Assembly (NCBI GenBank): GCA_949282385.1
Contig: CASDOP010000001.1
Span: 62,001 to 126,000, forward strand
Source of the DNA: an uncultured Clostridia bacterium
GTDB lineage: Bacteria; Bacillota; Clostridia; Christensenellales; Borkfalkiaceae
Direction: 5' to 3'
Length of the DNA: 64,000 bases
Shown here piece by piece: positions 34,075-41,949 of the stretch. The position numbers and the translations under genes were made by a program. The notes beneath the pieces were generated by a model. That model had not been told where the DNA came from. It ran no database searches and worked only from the letters and a program-made list of their open reading frames with translations. Within the stretch, counting starts at the first letter, position 1, and each line of letters opens with the position of its first letter.

Positions 34075-34514
34075 ACGATTTTAACAAGACAATTACAAAT
34101 TACGCGCATAGCAAAGACGGCGAGATTTACATATACGATAGCGAGGGTAAAGAGATTGCTCTTGCGGAATATATGCGCCAGCATTGCGAACTTAATAAGG
34201 ATATGGAAGTAACGGTAAATGATATGCTGGGCGGCGAGTTATGTGCAGGGTGTAGCGGATGCCCTATGTTTACGCTTATGCTGGCGTGTATGCAGGTTAG
34301 CAGATTAAGAGCGGAAAAGGACAAGCTCGAAGCAACATTGTTTGCGGTTGTGCGCAATTCAATAGTGTTGCCTGTTGGTATGCGTATGGGCAAAAGCCAA
34401 AAGGGAATTACGGATATGACCTTTGACACAATAAAAGAACTGCAAGCGCAAATTGATTACAAGGCAGTCAAGAAAATTATGGAGAACGAAAACAATGACG
34501 GACAAGCTAAGTGA
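34071..34514 (+). CDS. Hypothetical phage protein with CxxC motifs
   Basis: 147 residues from ATG 34071 (AGGAG site; ATGA overlap with the previous gene). CAGCSGC suggests a metal site in the middle; a helical C-terminal half follows. Not recognised. Confidence 0.55.
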   Translation: MNDFNKTITNYAHSKDGEIYIYDSEGKEIALAEYMRQHCELNKDMEVTVNDMLGGELCAGCSGCPMFTLMLACMQVSRLRAEKDKLEATLFAVVRNSIVLPVGMRMGKSQKGITDMTFDTIKELQAQIDYKAVKKIMENENNDGQAK

Positions 34515-34929
34515 GTTGCTTACCGAGTTTGACGAAATGGGATATGCTCCAACAACATTGACGGCAGAACCTGAAAAGGCGGCAAAGGAATGGAAAAGCC
34601 GTTTAATTAAGGCAATCGAAGCCGAAAACTCCGTTTTAGAGACAAGACTTGATAAGGCGATGGAAATTCCATTTAAAATTGGCGAAATGTCTTATATTAT
34701 TAACAGTCGTGAAGATGGTAGTTTTTACTTGGCTGAAAGAAAAATTATCGGCATAAAGCAAATAGAACGAGATCCTAACAGGTGGGATAATCGAACCATT
34801 GTTTATTGCGCAATAGTTGAAGAAATAACAGAAAGTGGAGACAGTCATCAATGGTACTATGATATTTATTATTTTGACAAAGAATGGTGGACGGACAAAG
34901 CTGTTGCTGAAAAGCACTTGCCGAGATAA
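34495..34929 (+). CDS. Hypothetical phage protein
   Basis: 144 residues from ATG 34495 (GGAGA site), overlapping the previous gene by 20 bases. An N-terminal helix (AENSVLETRLDKAMEIPF) precedes a beta domain. The LDKAMEIP stretch recurs as LDKAVELP in the protein at 40100, so the two are distantly related. Confidence 0.55.
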   Translation: MTDKLSELLTEFDEMGYAPTTLTAEPEKAAKEWKSRLIKAIEAENSVLETRLDKAMEIPFKIGEMSYIINSREDGSFYLAERKIIGIKQIERDPNRWDNRTIVYCAIVEEITESGDSHQWYYDIYYFDKEWWTDKAVAEKHLPR

Positions 34930-34943
34930 AGGAGCATTTTTAA

Positions 34944-35249
34944 ATGAACAAAAAGTATCAAAAACGCTTACCGCTTCAAGATATTTCAAAGAATATTTTG
35001 GTGCAGTTTGATGCAGGGATAATTTTAAGTTTAAAATCGCTTATTTTTTTAATACCCGAAGTTTACTTTCGTAGCGGAGTTTGGAACGCTTATAAGAAAA
35101 TATCCTCAAAAATTGCCTACGAAAAAGCTATTCAAAGTCCTTATGGTGCAGAGCTTATTCTTGTTTATGATGATGCGTGGTGTGATGGCGAAGTTGACGG
35201 AAAACTTTTAATTTATATTACTTGTCCTTGCGAAAGCGATATGTGGTAA
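34944..35249 (+). CDS. Hypothetical phage protein
   Basis: 101 residues with an AAAGGAG site. Mixed alpha/beta, no recognised motif. Lies in a run of small early genes of unknown function. Confidence 0.5.
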   Translation: MNKKYQKRLPLQDISKNILVQFDAGIILSLKSLIFLIPEVYFRSGVWNAYKKISSKIAYEKAIQSPYGAELILVYDDAWCDGEVDGKLLIYITCPCESDMW

Positions 35250-35264
35250 AACGGAGGATAAAAA

Positions 35265-35447
35265 ATGAGATGTAGAAGTTGCCCATTATTTGATTATGAC
35301 GAAGTTGGCGAGCCGTGCTGTTATTTATTGCCGATTGCAGATGAAAGTTGCAGATTGTTTTATTACGACAAGCACGGAGTAGTTGGCTGCTATGTGCAAA
35401 AATGGCTAATTAAAAAAATAGCAAAAGAAAAAGGGTTAATAAAATGA
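35265..35447 (+). CDS. Small Cys-rich protein
   Basis: 60 residues with seven cysteines (CRSCPLF...CCYLL...CRLF...CYVQ), a possible zinc knot, and a basic C terminus. GGAGG site. Coupled to the next gene by ATGA. Confidence 0.55.
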   Translation: MRCRSCPLFDYDEVGEPCCYLLPIADESCRLFYYDKHGVVGCYVQKWLIKKIAKEKGLIK

Positions 35448-35647
35448 AATACGCACAAGGAACGCATAAGAGTTGGCTTGAAAGTTGCCCTATAAACGAC
35501 TGTAATTTTAAATCGCACTTGCAAGCGGCAAGCATTGAAGAACTGCAAGAGCTTATCAACGAGTTGCCCGAAAAAGGCAACAAGTCAAAGATAAAGGTTT
35601 TGCAAGCAGAGTTAAGAAAAAGGTTAAAGGAGAACGCCGACAAATGA
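35444..35647 (+). CDS. Small hypothetical phage protein
   Basis: 67 residues, largely helical (SIEELQELINELPEKGNKSKI). ATGA overlaps with both neighbours indicate coupled translation. Not recognised. Confidence 0.55.
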   Translation: MKYAQGTHKSWLESCPINDCNFKSHLQAASIEELQELINELPEKGNKSKIKVLQAELRKRLKENADK

Positions 35648-35955
35648 GCATTTTAACGCCGAAAGATTACGAAAAACTGTATAACGCCGTTGAAGCGCAA
35701 AGCAATGTTTTACTGTCTGAAACAGTTATTCCTAAACACGAAATTGACAGCGAGATGACAGACCGCGAGTACGCACAGTATTTGTTTGAGTGGTTGCGGT
35801 TTGAAAGCTCCGAGGATATATGTTTAAAATGCGCAAACTGCTTGAAAGACGATTTTTGCCCTAACGCCGACCATAAAAGCGTTGACTTCGATTATAACAC
35901 TTGCTTTTACGGAATGAAACGATATGCAGAAGAACACCGCACAGATAAAAAGTAA
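35644..35955 (+). CDS. Hypothetical phage protein with zinc-like motif
   Basis: 103 residues. A CLKCANCLKDDFCPN cluster in the middle suggests metal binding. ATGA overlap with the previous gene. Not recognised. Confidence 0.55.
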   Translation: MSILTPKDYEKLYNAVEAQSNVLLSETVIPKHEIDSEMTDREYAQYLFEWLRFESSEDICLKCANCLKDDFCPNADHKSVDFDYNTCFYGMKRYAEEHRTDKK

Positions 35956-36343
35956 ACAGCGAGTTAAAGACCACGCCGAAGTGTTTACCGCCGAGAGAGA
36001 AGTCAAGGCAATGTGCGACCTTGTAGATGACGAGCTTTCACGCATTGACAGCAAAGTACTTGAACCTTCGTGCGGCAACGGCAATTTTCTTGTAGAGATT
36101 TACCGCCGTAAGTTAAAAAACTGCAAGGACGAAAAGGACGGACTAAAAGCGTTAGCAAGCATAGTCGGCATTGACATACAAGCCGATAACTGCGAAGAAA
36201 GCCGTCAAAGGTTAATGACAATGTTTTGCGAGGCATACCCAAACGCAAGTCCGACAGCGGTATTATTGGCGGCAGGGATATTGCAGAATAACATTATTTG
36301 CGGCGATAGCTTGAAAATTATGAAAGAATGGGAGGAAGTATGA
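35924..36343 (+). CDS. N6-type DNA methyltransferase fragment (SAM-binding part only)
   Basis: 139 residues. VFTAEREVKAMCDLV and LEPSCGNGNFLVEIYRRKL match the SAM-binding half of type II/III N6-adenine methylases, followed by GIDIQADNCEESRQRL (motif II region). The catalytic NPPY/F motif is absent, because the gene ends shortly after motif III (IICGDSL). It may be a decayed methylase or a SAM-binding stub. It overlaps the preceding gene by 32 bases. Confidence 0.6.
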   Translation: MQKNTAQIKSKQRVKDHAEVFTAEREVKAMCDLVDDELSRIDSKVLEPSCGNGNFLVEIYRRKLKNCKDEKDGLKALASIVGIDIQADNCEESRQRLMTMFCEAYPNASPTAVLLAAGILQNNIICGDSLKIMKEWEEV

Positions 36344-36558
36344 CACAATACACAGCCAAAGTCATTGACGAACCTGACGAGTATGTAACGGGCGAACTGA
36401 TAAAGGACGGCGACCATTACTACATACGGCAGGCAATCGAGCCTAAAGACGGTAATTGCGGAATTGGCAAGTTTGAGGTTATCCCTGAAACGATGGAGGA
36501 AGTAAAGAAAGTAAAAAATGAAAACAGAAAAAACAAAAGCGTTAGAAAAGTTACTTGA
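36340..36558 (+). CDS. Small hypothetical phage protein
   Basis: 72 residues from ATG 36340 (GGAGG site, ATGA overlap). N-terminal strands and a Lys-rich tail. Not recognised. Confidence 0.5.
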   Translation: MTQYTAKVIDEPDEYVTGELIKDGDHYYIRQAIEPKDGNCGIGKFEVIPETMEEVKKVKNENRKNKSVRKVT

Positions 36559-37006
36559 AAAACATTTTAATCCACGTCGAGATTTTTATGTTTTTGAGTG
36601 TACTCTTGGATGGTATGGAAAAGAAATTGTTGACTGTGTGTCTTATAACTGCGATAGGGAAGTTACTTGTTTTGAAATTAAGCAATCTAAACAAGATTTT
36701 CATTCAAAAAATAAACTTTCTTTTTTTGGAAACAAAAACTATTTTGTAATGCCGTACAGTTTATATGAGCAAGTAAAGGATGAAATTCCAGAAGGAATAG
36801 GTTGCTTTGCGGCAATAGACCATATTAACTTTTTAGAGCGACCGTCAAGATGCGGAACAGAGTTTTATTGCGAATACATAGACGGAATGGAAGAATTGCA
36901 TTGTGTAAAAAAAGCAAAAAGACAAGATCTTAAAGCGGACAAAGAAGTTATTTTATCTTCAATGCTAAGAAGTATGCAAAGAGATAGAGGGATAGCGGTA
37001 GAATAA
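36518..37006 (+). CDS. Predicted PD-(D/E)xK nuclease (MmcB-like)
   Basis: 162 residues. VDCVSYNCDREVTCFEIKQSKQDFHSKNK carries the Asp...Glu-x-Lys pattern (C-F-E-I-K), followed by YFVMPYSLYEQVKDEIPEGIG, the arrangement of MmcB/DUF-type repair nucleases. It overlaps the upstream gene by 41 bases. DNA repair or phage DNA processing is inferred from the fold only. Confidence 0.6.
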   Translation: MKTEKTKALEKLLEKHFNPRRDFYVFECTLGWYGKEIVDCVSYNCDREVTCFEIKQSKQDFHSKNKLSFFGNKNYFVMPYSLYEQVKDEIPEGIGCFAAIDHINFLERPSRCGTEFYCEYIDGMEELHCVKKAKRQDLKADKEVILSSMLRSMQRDRGIAVE

Positions 37007-37028
37007 AAAATTTAACAAAAGGAAAACA

Positions 37029-37370
37029 ATGAGCAAACTAAGCGAAAAGCTGATAACGCTTTTAAATAAAAAGAAGCTAACACAAAAGCAAGCGGCAATT
37101 TCCATAGGAATTACGGAGGCAGCAATGTCAAGATATTTAAGGGGTTTAAGAGAGCCTAAAATCAATGTACTTGTAAGCCTTGCGCAGTTTTTAGAAGTTT
37201 CCGTTGATTATTTAGTGGGACTTTCCGATACACAAAACCCCATCGCCCATTGGGTGATTGTTTCTGATGGTTGGTACCCTGTTTGCTCGGCGTGTTGGCA
37301 GGAACCGCCCGGCAGACAAATGACAAAATACTGTCCGAACTGTGGGGCAAAAATGGAGACGGGCAAATAA
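37029..37370 (+). CDS. XRE regulator fused to a zinc ribbon
   Basis: 113 residues. Residues 1-65 are an XRE helix-turn-helix (LTQKQAAISIGITEAAMSRYLRG region). Residues 80-110 form a C-x2-C...C-x2-C ribbon (CSACWQ...CPNCG). AAAGGAAA site. The combination suggests a DNA-binding regulator with a zinc-stabilised partner or nucleic-acid contact domain. Confidence 0.75.
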   Translation: MSKLSEKLITLLNKKKLTQKQAAISIGITEAAMSRYLRGLREPKINVLVSLAQFLEVSVDYLVGLSDTQNPIAHWVIVSDGWYPVCSACWQEPPGRQMTKYCPNCGAKMETGK

Positions 37371-37403
37371 ATGAAAGTAGATATACGTTGCCGAAAAAAG
37401 AAT
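37371..37403 (+). pseudogene. Truncated MT-A70-like start (MKVDI remnant)
   Basis: ATGAAAGTAGATATA here repeats the first codons of the MT-A70 gene at 26863 but the frame stops after 10 codons. It may be a remnant of a deleted methylase copy, or chance. Confidence 0.3.
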
Positions 37404-37418
37404 TAAGGAAGCATATAA

Positions 37419-37634
37419 ATGAATTGTTTAGTACCTAATGCTTGCAAGCATACAAGTTTATGTTGTGCTTTTTGCAAAAAGAAAAACTGCGATGACCGCT
37501 GCTATTCTGATTATAGCAAATGCAAATATTTTGAACATTCTTTAATCGACGATATAGGAGAAAAGGCAGATGGCGTTATTTATGCAAAAAAGAAAAACGG
37601 GCGAAATTCAAAGCCTGTGCAGCGGAACAATTAA
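37419..37634 (+). CDS. Small Cys-rich protein
   Basis: 71 residues with nine cysteines in the first 40 (CKHTSLCCAFCKKKNCDDRC), likely a zinc-binding module, then a basic tail. AAGGAAG site. Overlaps the next gene by 65 bases in another frame. Confidence 0.5.
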   Translation: MNCLVPNACKHTSLCCAFCKKKNCDDRCYSDYSKCKYFEHSLIDDIGEKADGVIYAKKKNGRNSKPVQRNN

Positions 37635-38082
37635 GCATAAGCAACCGCTTGGGAAAACCCCAAAAGACAAATCGTATTTATCTTTTCGGCTTCAATATGA
37701 TTATATAAAGCATACCGAAGAAGCAAAATATAGCCATCAAAGCATTACTTGTATTGTTTATGGTTGGCGCGCCGACTATGCTAATCATTTAGAAAACAAC
37801 GACTGCGTTTTAATTACGGGCAAACTAAAATATTGGCGTAGCGGACAAAAAGATGCGTTACGCAAAGAGCCTTATTACATAGAAGTTATGACGATTATGC
37901 CACAGCCTCGAAGTTTTGAACCGCCACAAAAAGTGCGTAAGGCAAGTGCTGTAAGGCATCAAGGTTATATTGTTGAAACAGACGGCGCAAGCATAGATGA
38001 AACTCGCTTGCAGCCGCGCAATGTTAAAAACGATATGGACATTTTAAAAAATGTTGAAGATGACGGAGATTATCCTTTCTAA
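37570..38082 (+). CDS. SSB-like OB-fold protein, copy 2
   Basis: 170 residues from ATG 37570, preceded by AGGAGAAAAGG. The core (YLSFRLQYDYIKH, SITCIVYGWRADYANHLENNDCVLITGKLKYWR) follows the SSB OB-fold pattern although sequence is diverged. The C terminus ends ...DDGDYPF, an SSB-type acidic tip. It is the most diverged of three SSB-like genes here. Confidence 0.7.
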   Translation: MALFMQKRKTGEIQSLCSGTIKHKQPLGKTPKDKSYLSFRLQYDYIKHTEEAKYSHQSITCIVYGWRADYANHLENNDCVLITGKLKYWRSGQKDALRKEPYYIEVMTIMPQPRSFEPPQKVRKASAVRHQGYIVETDGASIDETRLQPRNVKNDMDILKNVEDDGDYPF

Positions 38083-38381
38083 TGAAATTTACATACACAA
38101 AGATTACTTGCAGATACGAAGATGCGGATGAAGAATACGGCGAAGACTTTGAATACGAGCCTTCGGACGGAGCTGTTGAAAATGCGCTTATTCAAATAAT
38201 AAAAACGCTTTATTTTGGCTTGCTTAAAGACTTTACCGCCGAGCAGCATAAAGAGATAGACAAAGGACTAAAAAGCCTTATAAACAGCGAGGATGACCTT
38301 TGGGAGCGGTTTAAAGAAGTATATTACAACGAATTAAAAGATTATTTTAAAAACGAAGCCTTGCAATTATGCAAAAATTAA
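38082..38381 (+). CDS. Hypothetical acidic phage protein
   Basis: 99 residues, strongly acidic N-terminal half (EDADEEYGEDFEYEP). Coupled to the SSB-like gene (TAATG). Not recognised. Confidence 0.5.
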   Translation: MKFTYTKITCRYEDADEEYGEDFEYEPSDGAVENALIQIIKTLYFGLLKDFTAEQHKEIDKGLKSLINSEDDLWERFKEVYYNELKDYFKNEALQLCKN

Positions 38382-38389
38382 AAATTATG

Positions 38390-38441
38390 CCCGGTTAAAG
38401 AAAAAGCAGATAATAGAAAATTGCGGAGAGCTTTAATCGGG
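38390..38441 (+). terminator. Weak hairpin between early genes
   Basis: An 11-bp inverted repeat with one G-U pair (38390-38400 with 38431-38441) around a 30-base loop, followed by a short T-rich stretch. It could be a partial terminator or processing site. The gap 38382-38468 holds no gene. Confidence 0.3.
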
Positions 38442-38468
38442 TGTAAAATTTTATTAAGGAGAAAATTT

Positions 38469-38927
38469 ATGACGAAAAGCACCTTTATTACCAAAGTGGC
38501 AAATTTACAAAGTTCTAATTACGACTATGCACGTAAAGAAGGGTTTAAAGAATGTAAAGACGCTGTGTTGGAACTTGCTGCCGGATTGGACGAGCAAGGG
38601 ATGACACCTGAAACTTACCGCATTTTTAGAGAGCAAGTGCAAGAAAGCAATGCGCTTTATGAGGAACTTTTTAAGCTGCAAAAAGAACTTGCGAACAAAT
38701 CGAGAACGATTTTGCAGCTTAAAAGCGATGCTTACGAAAGCGAAGATGAGCTAATGCTGGCAAAACGCGATTTGGAAGCTTGGGAACAAGCATCTATATC
38801 GAAAACTTTTTTACTTGAAATTATAAAAACGGTTGTTACAGAAAAAGCAACATTTGAAGAAGCGATTTTAATTTTAAAAAACCGCTTTAATATAGATATT
38901 TTAACTGAGGGAAAAATTATAGAATGA
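38469..38927 (+). CDS. Hypothetical coiled-coil phage protein
   Basis: 152 residues from ATG 38469 (AAGGAG site). Helical throughout, with a heptad-like segment near residues 60-105 (ALYEELFKLQKELANKSRTI). Coupled by ATGA to the SSB gene after it. Not recognised. Confidence 0.55.
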   Translation: MTKSTFITKVANLQSSNYDYARKEGFKECKDAVLELAAGLDEQGMTPETYRIFREQVQESNALYEELFKLQKELANKSRTILQLKSDAYESEDELMLAKRDLEAWEQASISKTFLLEIIKTVVTEKATFEEAILILKNRFNIDILTEGKIIE

Positions 38928-39340
38928 ATAGGATATTTTTAATCGGCAACTTAACACGCGATCCAGAACTAACCGAAACTTCTTCTGGCGTACAGATATG
39001 CCGTTTTTCAATAGCGGTAAGCAGGAACTATACGGGAGCAGACGGCGAACGCAAAACGGACTTTTTTAACTGCATAGCGTGGCGCGGGCTTGCGGAAACA
39101 ATATCGCGGTACACCAGCAAGGGTAAAAAAGTAGCGGTTATGGGAAGCGTGGAAATACGCGAATATGAGGACAGGGATGGCAACAAGCGTACGGCAGTTG
39201 ATATAAACGTGCAAGACGTTGAGTTTTTAAGTCCTAAAACCGCAGATGCGGAACAGCCGACAACTTCTACTGACACGCAAAAGCGCAAGCCTAAGCCGCA
39301 ATTACAGTCGTTTGATGACGACGGCGATATACCCTTTTAA
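38924..39340 (+). CDS. ssb: Single-stranded DNA-binding protein, copy 3
   Basis: A canonical SSB: MNRIFLIGNLTRDPELTETSSGVQICRFSIAV, DFFNCIAWRGLAET and GKKVAVMGSVEIR, with a C-terminal acidic tip DDDGDIPF. Closer to bacterial SSB than the other two copies. It coats single-stranded DNA during replication and recombination. Confidence 0.93.
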   Translation: MNRIFLIGNLTRDPELTETSSGVQICRFSIAVSRNYTGADGERKTDFFNCIAWRGLAETISRYTSKGKKVAVMGSVEIREYEDRDGNKRTAVDINVQDVEFLSPKTADAEQPTTSTDTQKRKPKPQLQSFDDDGDIPF

Positions 39341-39351
39341 GAGGTAGAAAA

Positions 39352-39793
39352 ATGAAAGGATATAAGAGAACTACCGATAAAGACATCGAAGTGACGGCAA
39401 AAAAAGCTAAAAACGATATTCAGTATAATTTTGCTCTTATAGTGTTAGCTTGGGGGGCTTGAAGACAAAATCGACAGCGGCGAACTATGCGACCGTGAGG
39501 AACTTGTAAGCGAAATTTTGAGCAAACTTTACACGGAGCTAATAACAGAATTTATCGTTTCGGGTAAAAAACAAGAATATCCTACTACGCGAAAAGTTTT
39601 ATCAGAAGTCTGCCCTGCCAAAGTAAAGAAAATATGCAAACACATAGCCGAAGAATACGGCATTAAACTATTCGGAAATTCCGAAGAGTTGGACGGCAAC
39701 GATAATGACAGCAAACCTTATTTAATGGGTTATGACAGCGGAGTTGGCGACTGGGTGGGTATAAGTTTTTTTGACGGGCGCAAGGTAAAATAA
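39352..39793 (+). pseudogene. Frameshifted phage gene (G6 tract)
   Basis: The frame from ATG 39352 (AGAGGT site) stops at 39462 just after six G (39452-39457). Skipping one G joins it to an open frame continuing to 39793, giving a single acidic protein of about 146 residues that reads smoothly across (LAWG-LEDKIDSG). It is either a real slippage/phase-variable mutation, a sequencing error at the homopolymer, or a +1 frameshift site. Function unknown. Confidence 0.6.
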
Positions 39794-39797
39794 AAGG

Positions 39798-39896
39798 AAA
39801 ACAGCAATGAGCGAGCAGGAATTGAGAGATAAGATTGTTGAGATTGTAATCAATTCGTTATGGAAGGACGCTGAAGCAGATTACAATAGTACCGAT
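39798..39896 (+). repeat. 99-bp direct repeat, copy 2
   Basis: Identical to 33636-33734. This copy has 12 more bases (39897-39908) before the shared 12-base end. Confidence 0.9.
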
Positions 39897-39920
39897 CATT
39901 GCGGCAGGGTTGAAATTTGA
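39807..39920 (+). CDS. Small hypothetical protein in the repeat
   Basis: 37 residues from ATG 39807 with an AAAGGA site. Same start as the short ORF at 33621-33746. Probably the intact version of a small phage gene. Confidence 0.5.
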   Translation: MSEQELRDKIVEIVINSLWKDAEADYNSTDHCGRVEI

Positions 39921-40107
39921 TGGTGAATGGAAAAGGGCGTTTGAGCTTTATCTTAAAGACAACCCTGAATGTGAAAATTGCGTTGACAGAATGAACGGTG
40001 TATGTAGTGCAGACATAGAAGAAAAAGCTGATTGTGCTAATAGGACATTTAGACTTTATAAAGAATATACCGAAAAAGAAATACAAGAGGAAAAGAAAAA
40101 TGACTGA
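39910..40107 (+). CDS. Small Cys-containing protein
   Basis: 65 residues; likely start TTG 39910 with weak upstream signals, overlapping the previous ORF by 11 bases. CENCVDRMNGVC...C suggests metal binding. The first residues KFD match the protein at 33733, again showing the two loci are related. Confidence 0.45.
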   Translation: MKFDGEWKRAFELYLKDNPECENCVDRMNGVCSADIEEKADCANRTFRLYKEYTEKEIQEEKKND

Positions 40108-40486
40108 TTATAAAGAATTTGAATGGTGCGATTTTTGTTGCGATTGTGCTGCTTTTTGCGCGTTAGGTGATGACAAATACGCTTGTAAAAGGCAAGGCGG
40201 AATATGTGAGGGATATTTTGCTTACAAAAAACTCGAAGCCGAAAACGCCGCCTTGCACGAAAGGCTGGATAAGGCGGTGGAGTTGCCCGCGATAGTTATG
40301 ATAGACCGTACTCTTGTCAATGGTAAATTTAAGCCTACACAAAAGGCGCAGGCTTTTAATGGCCGTATTGGCGTAGTTTACCAAGATAAAGCAAGATGGG
40401 GAGGACTGCTTGTAGATGTTTGTTCGGAGAAAACCTTTGATTATGAAGCCGCCGAAAAGCGACTTGCAGAGTTGGGAGGGGAGTAA
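40100..40486 (+). CDS. Hypothetical Cys-rich N-terminal phage protein
   Basis: 128 residues from ATG 40100 (GAGGAAAAG site). N-terminal CDFCCDCAAFC...C...C cluster, then a helix (AENAALHERLDKAVELP) like that in the 34495 protein, then a beta domain. Not recognised. Confidence 0.55.
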   Translation: MTDYKEFEWCDFCCDCAAFCALGDDKYACKRQGGICEGYFAYKKLEAENAALHERLDKAVELPAIVMIDRTLVNGKFKPTQKAQAFNGRIGVVYQDKARWGGLLVDVCSEKTFDYEAAEKRLAELGGE

Positions 40487-40791
40487 TGCCAAGATATAAC
40501 GTTAAAAACAGTAAAGGGGAATGGGCTTGTTTTTCAAGTATTGTAGACAAATTTGTAACACCATTTATGCCAAAAGATAAATATGAAAAATGGCGTATTA
40601 AGGAGTACAATTATACCGAAAAAGATTACGAGCCTGCCGAAAAATGTAACACTATGATGCTTGAAGAAGCTATATTTTCTCTATCTTTAAACCATACAGA
40701 TAAAGAGATAATAGAAAATTTAGCTTTTGCAGGTTTGATTTTGCCTTTAAACGAACGAGGAGATCTCGCGCAAGATGACGAAGATATTTAA
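40486..40791 (+). CDS. Hypothetical phage protein
   Basis: 101 residues, start TAATG-coupled with a strong GGGAGGGGAG site. Acidic C terminus (LAQDDEDI). Not recognised. Confidence 0.55.
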   Translation: MPRYNVKNSKGEWACFSSIVDKFVTPFMPKDKYEKWRIKEYNYTEKDYEPAEKCNTMMLEEAIFSLSLNHTDKEIIENLAFAGLILPLNERGDLAQDDEDI

Positions 40792-40806
40792 GGATCTGAT
40801 TAAATA

Positions 40807-41040
40807 ATGTTTAACAAAAAGCGTAAAATTATAAAACAGTTACAAAACGAAAATGAAAGCTATCGGAAATTATTTTCTGCTATTGAACAAATAATTGACC
40901 GCGAGACAATAGAGTATTTATCTGCTCCAAATACAGAACGCGCAAAAGGTTATTGGGGCGACAAAACGTGGTTTAAAACTTATATGGCGATTGCCGCGTC
41001 TATTAAAAAATTTTATAAAAATAAGGAAAACAAAGAGTGA
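40807..41040 (+). CDS. Small hypothetical phage protein
   Basis: 77 residues, helical and basic (N-terminal FNKKRKIIKQLQNENESYRKL). Its TGA overlaps a GTG start of a further short ORF. Not recognised. Confidence 0.5.
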   Translation: MFNKKRKIIKQLQNENESYRKLFSAIEQIIDRETIEYLSAPNTERAKGYWGDKTWFKTYMAIAASIKKFYKNKENKE

Positions 41041-41153
41041 GAATAAATATTGAATATTGGAGAATTGGTGGTTGTAGATATAAAATTACTACTGTTTGGT
41101 TTTTAGGATTTGTTCCTATTTTTAGGATAAAAGAAAGAATTATGGATAATTAA
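41037..41153 (+). CDS. Very small protein (38 aa), coupled start
   Basis: From GTG 41037, overlapping the previous stop (GTGA). A basic N terminus and a hydrophobic segment (TTVWFLGFVPIF) suggest a short membrane-associated peptide. The coupling and packing support it being real. Confidence 0.4.
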   Translation: MRINIEYWRIGGCRYKITTVWFLGFVPIFRIKERIMDN

Positions 41154-41156
41154 ACA

Positions 41157-41477
41157 ATGCAACTAACATTAAAGATAAATTATGAAGCGACAAAGGCTCG
41201 ACTTGTTGAAATAATAAACAGCGTTCCTTGCGGTAAAACTGATGACCTTGCGGACAAACTTATTCAAAACGGAGTGTTTTTTCTTTCGGAAGGCACGCTA
41301 AAAGAGTTTATACAGCAAGCGGCGTTAAATCTTTTAGTAAGCGCAGAGGCAAACAAAACATCGTATTTAAAAGTGCAAGAACCAAACGATACGGCGCAAT
41401 TGCAAGCATTATGGCGAACGCTTGGTGCAAGTGCCTACACAGGACAAAAAGTTATCGGTATTTCTTTAAAAAATTAA
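41157..41477 (+). CDS. Hypothetical phage protein
   Basis: 106 residues, helical, no recognised motif. Begins 3 bases after the previous short ORF. Confidence 0.5.
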   Translation: MQLTLKINYEATKARLVEIINSVPCGKTDDLADKLIQNGVFFLSEGTLKEFIQQAALNLLVSAEANKTSYLKVQEPNDTAQLQALWRTLGASAYTGQKVIGISLKN

Positions 41478-41490
41478 GAGGAAAAATAAA

Positions 41491-41919
41491 ATGGCAAGAG
41501 AACATTTATATCGTGGTTTTCACGAATGCAAAGACGGCAACACAATTATTACACTTAACGGCGAACAGATAAAAGGCAAGTGGATTGAGGGATATTTATA
41601 CCGTTTATCAGAAGCTTTGAACCCATTTATTATGGTTAAAAACAGAAGTGCTTCATATCAGGTTATCCCCGAAACAGTTGGCGAATACACAGGGTTGACC
41701 GATAATAACGGCAAAAAAATATTTGAGGAAGATATTGTTACATATTGGCAAGTTCTTGACCACAAAGGTATAGGGATAATTGAGTATAGTGATTGTAGTT
41801 TTCATATAAAGCCTATAAAAGACAGTTATTGTTGTTTACTTGAAATAGCGGTCGGTTGGCACAACGCAGAAATTATTGGCAACATTTTTGAAAACCCTGA
41901 ATTATTAGAGAACAATTAG
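41491..41919 (+). CDS. YopX family protein
   Basis: 142 residues. QVIPETVGEYTGLTDNNGKKIFEEDIV is the hallmark of the YopX family of phage proteins, with the W-H-N-AEIIGNIFENPELL ending. AGAGGAAAA site. The family's function is not known. Confidence 0.85.
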   Translation: MAREHLYRGFHECKDGNTIITLNGEQIKGKWIEGYLYRLSEALNPFIMVKNRSASYQVIPETVGEYTGLTDNNGKKIFEEDIVTYWQVLDHKGIGIIEYSDCSFHIKPIKDSYCCLLEIAVGWHNAEIIGNIFENPELLENN

Positions 41920-41949
41920 AAAAAAATTAGAGAAAAAGGAGAACATACA

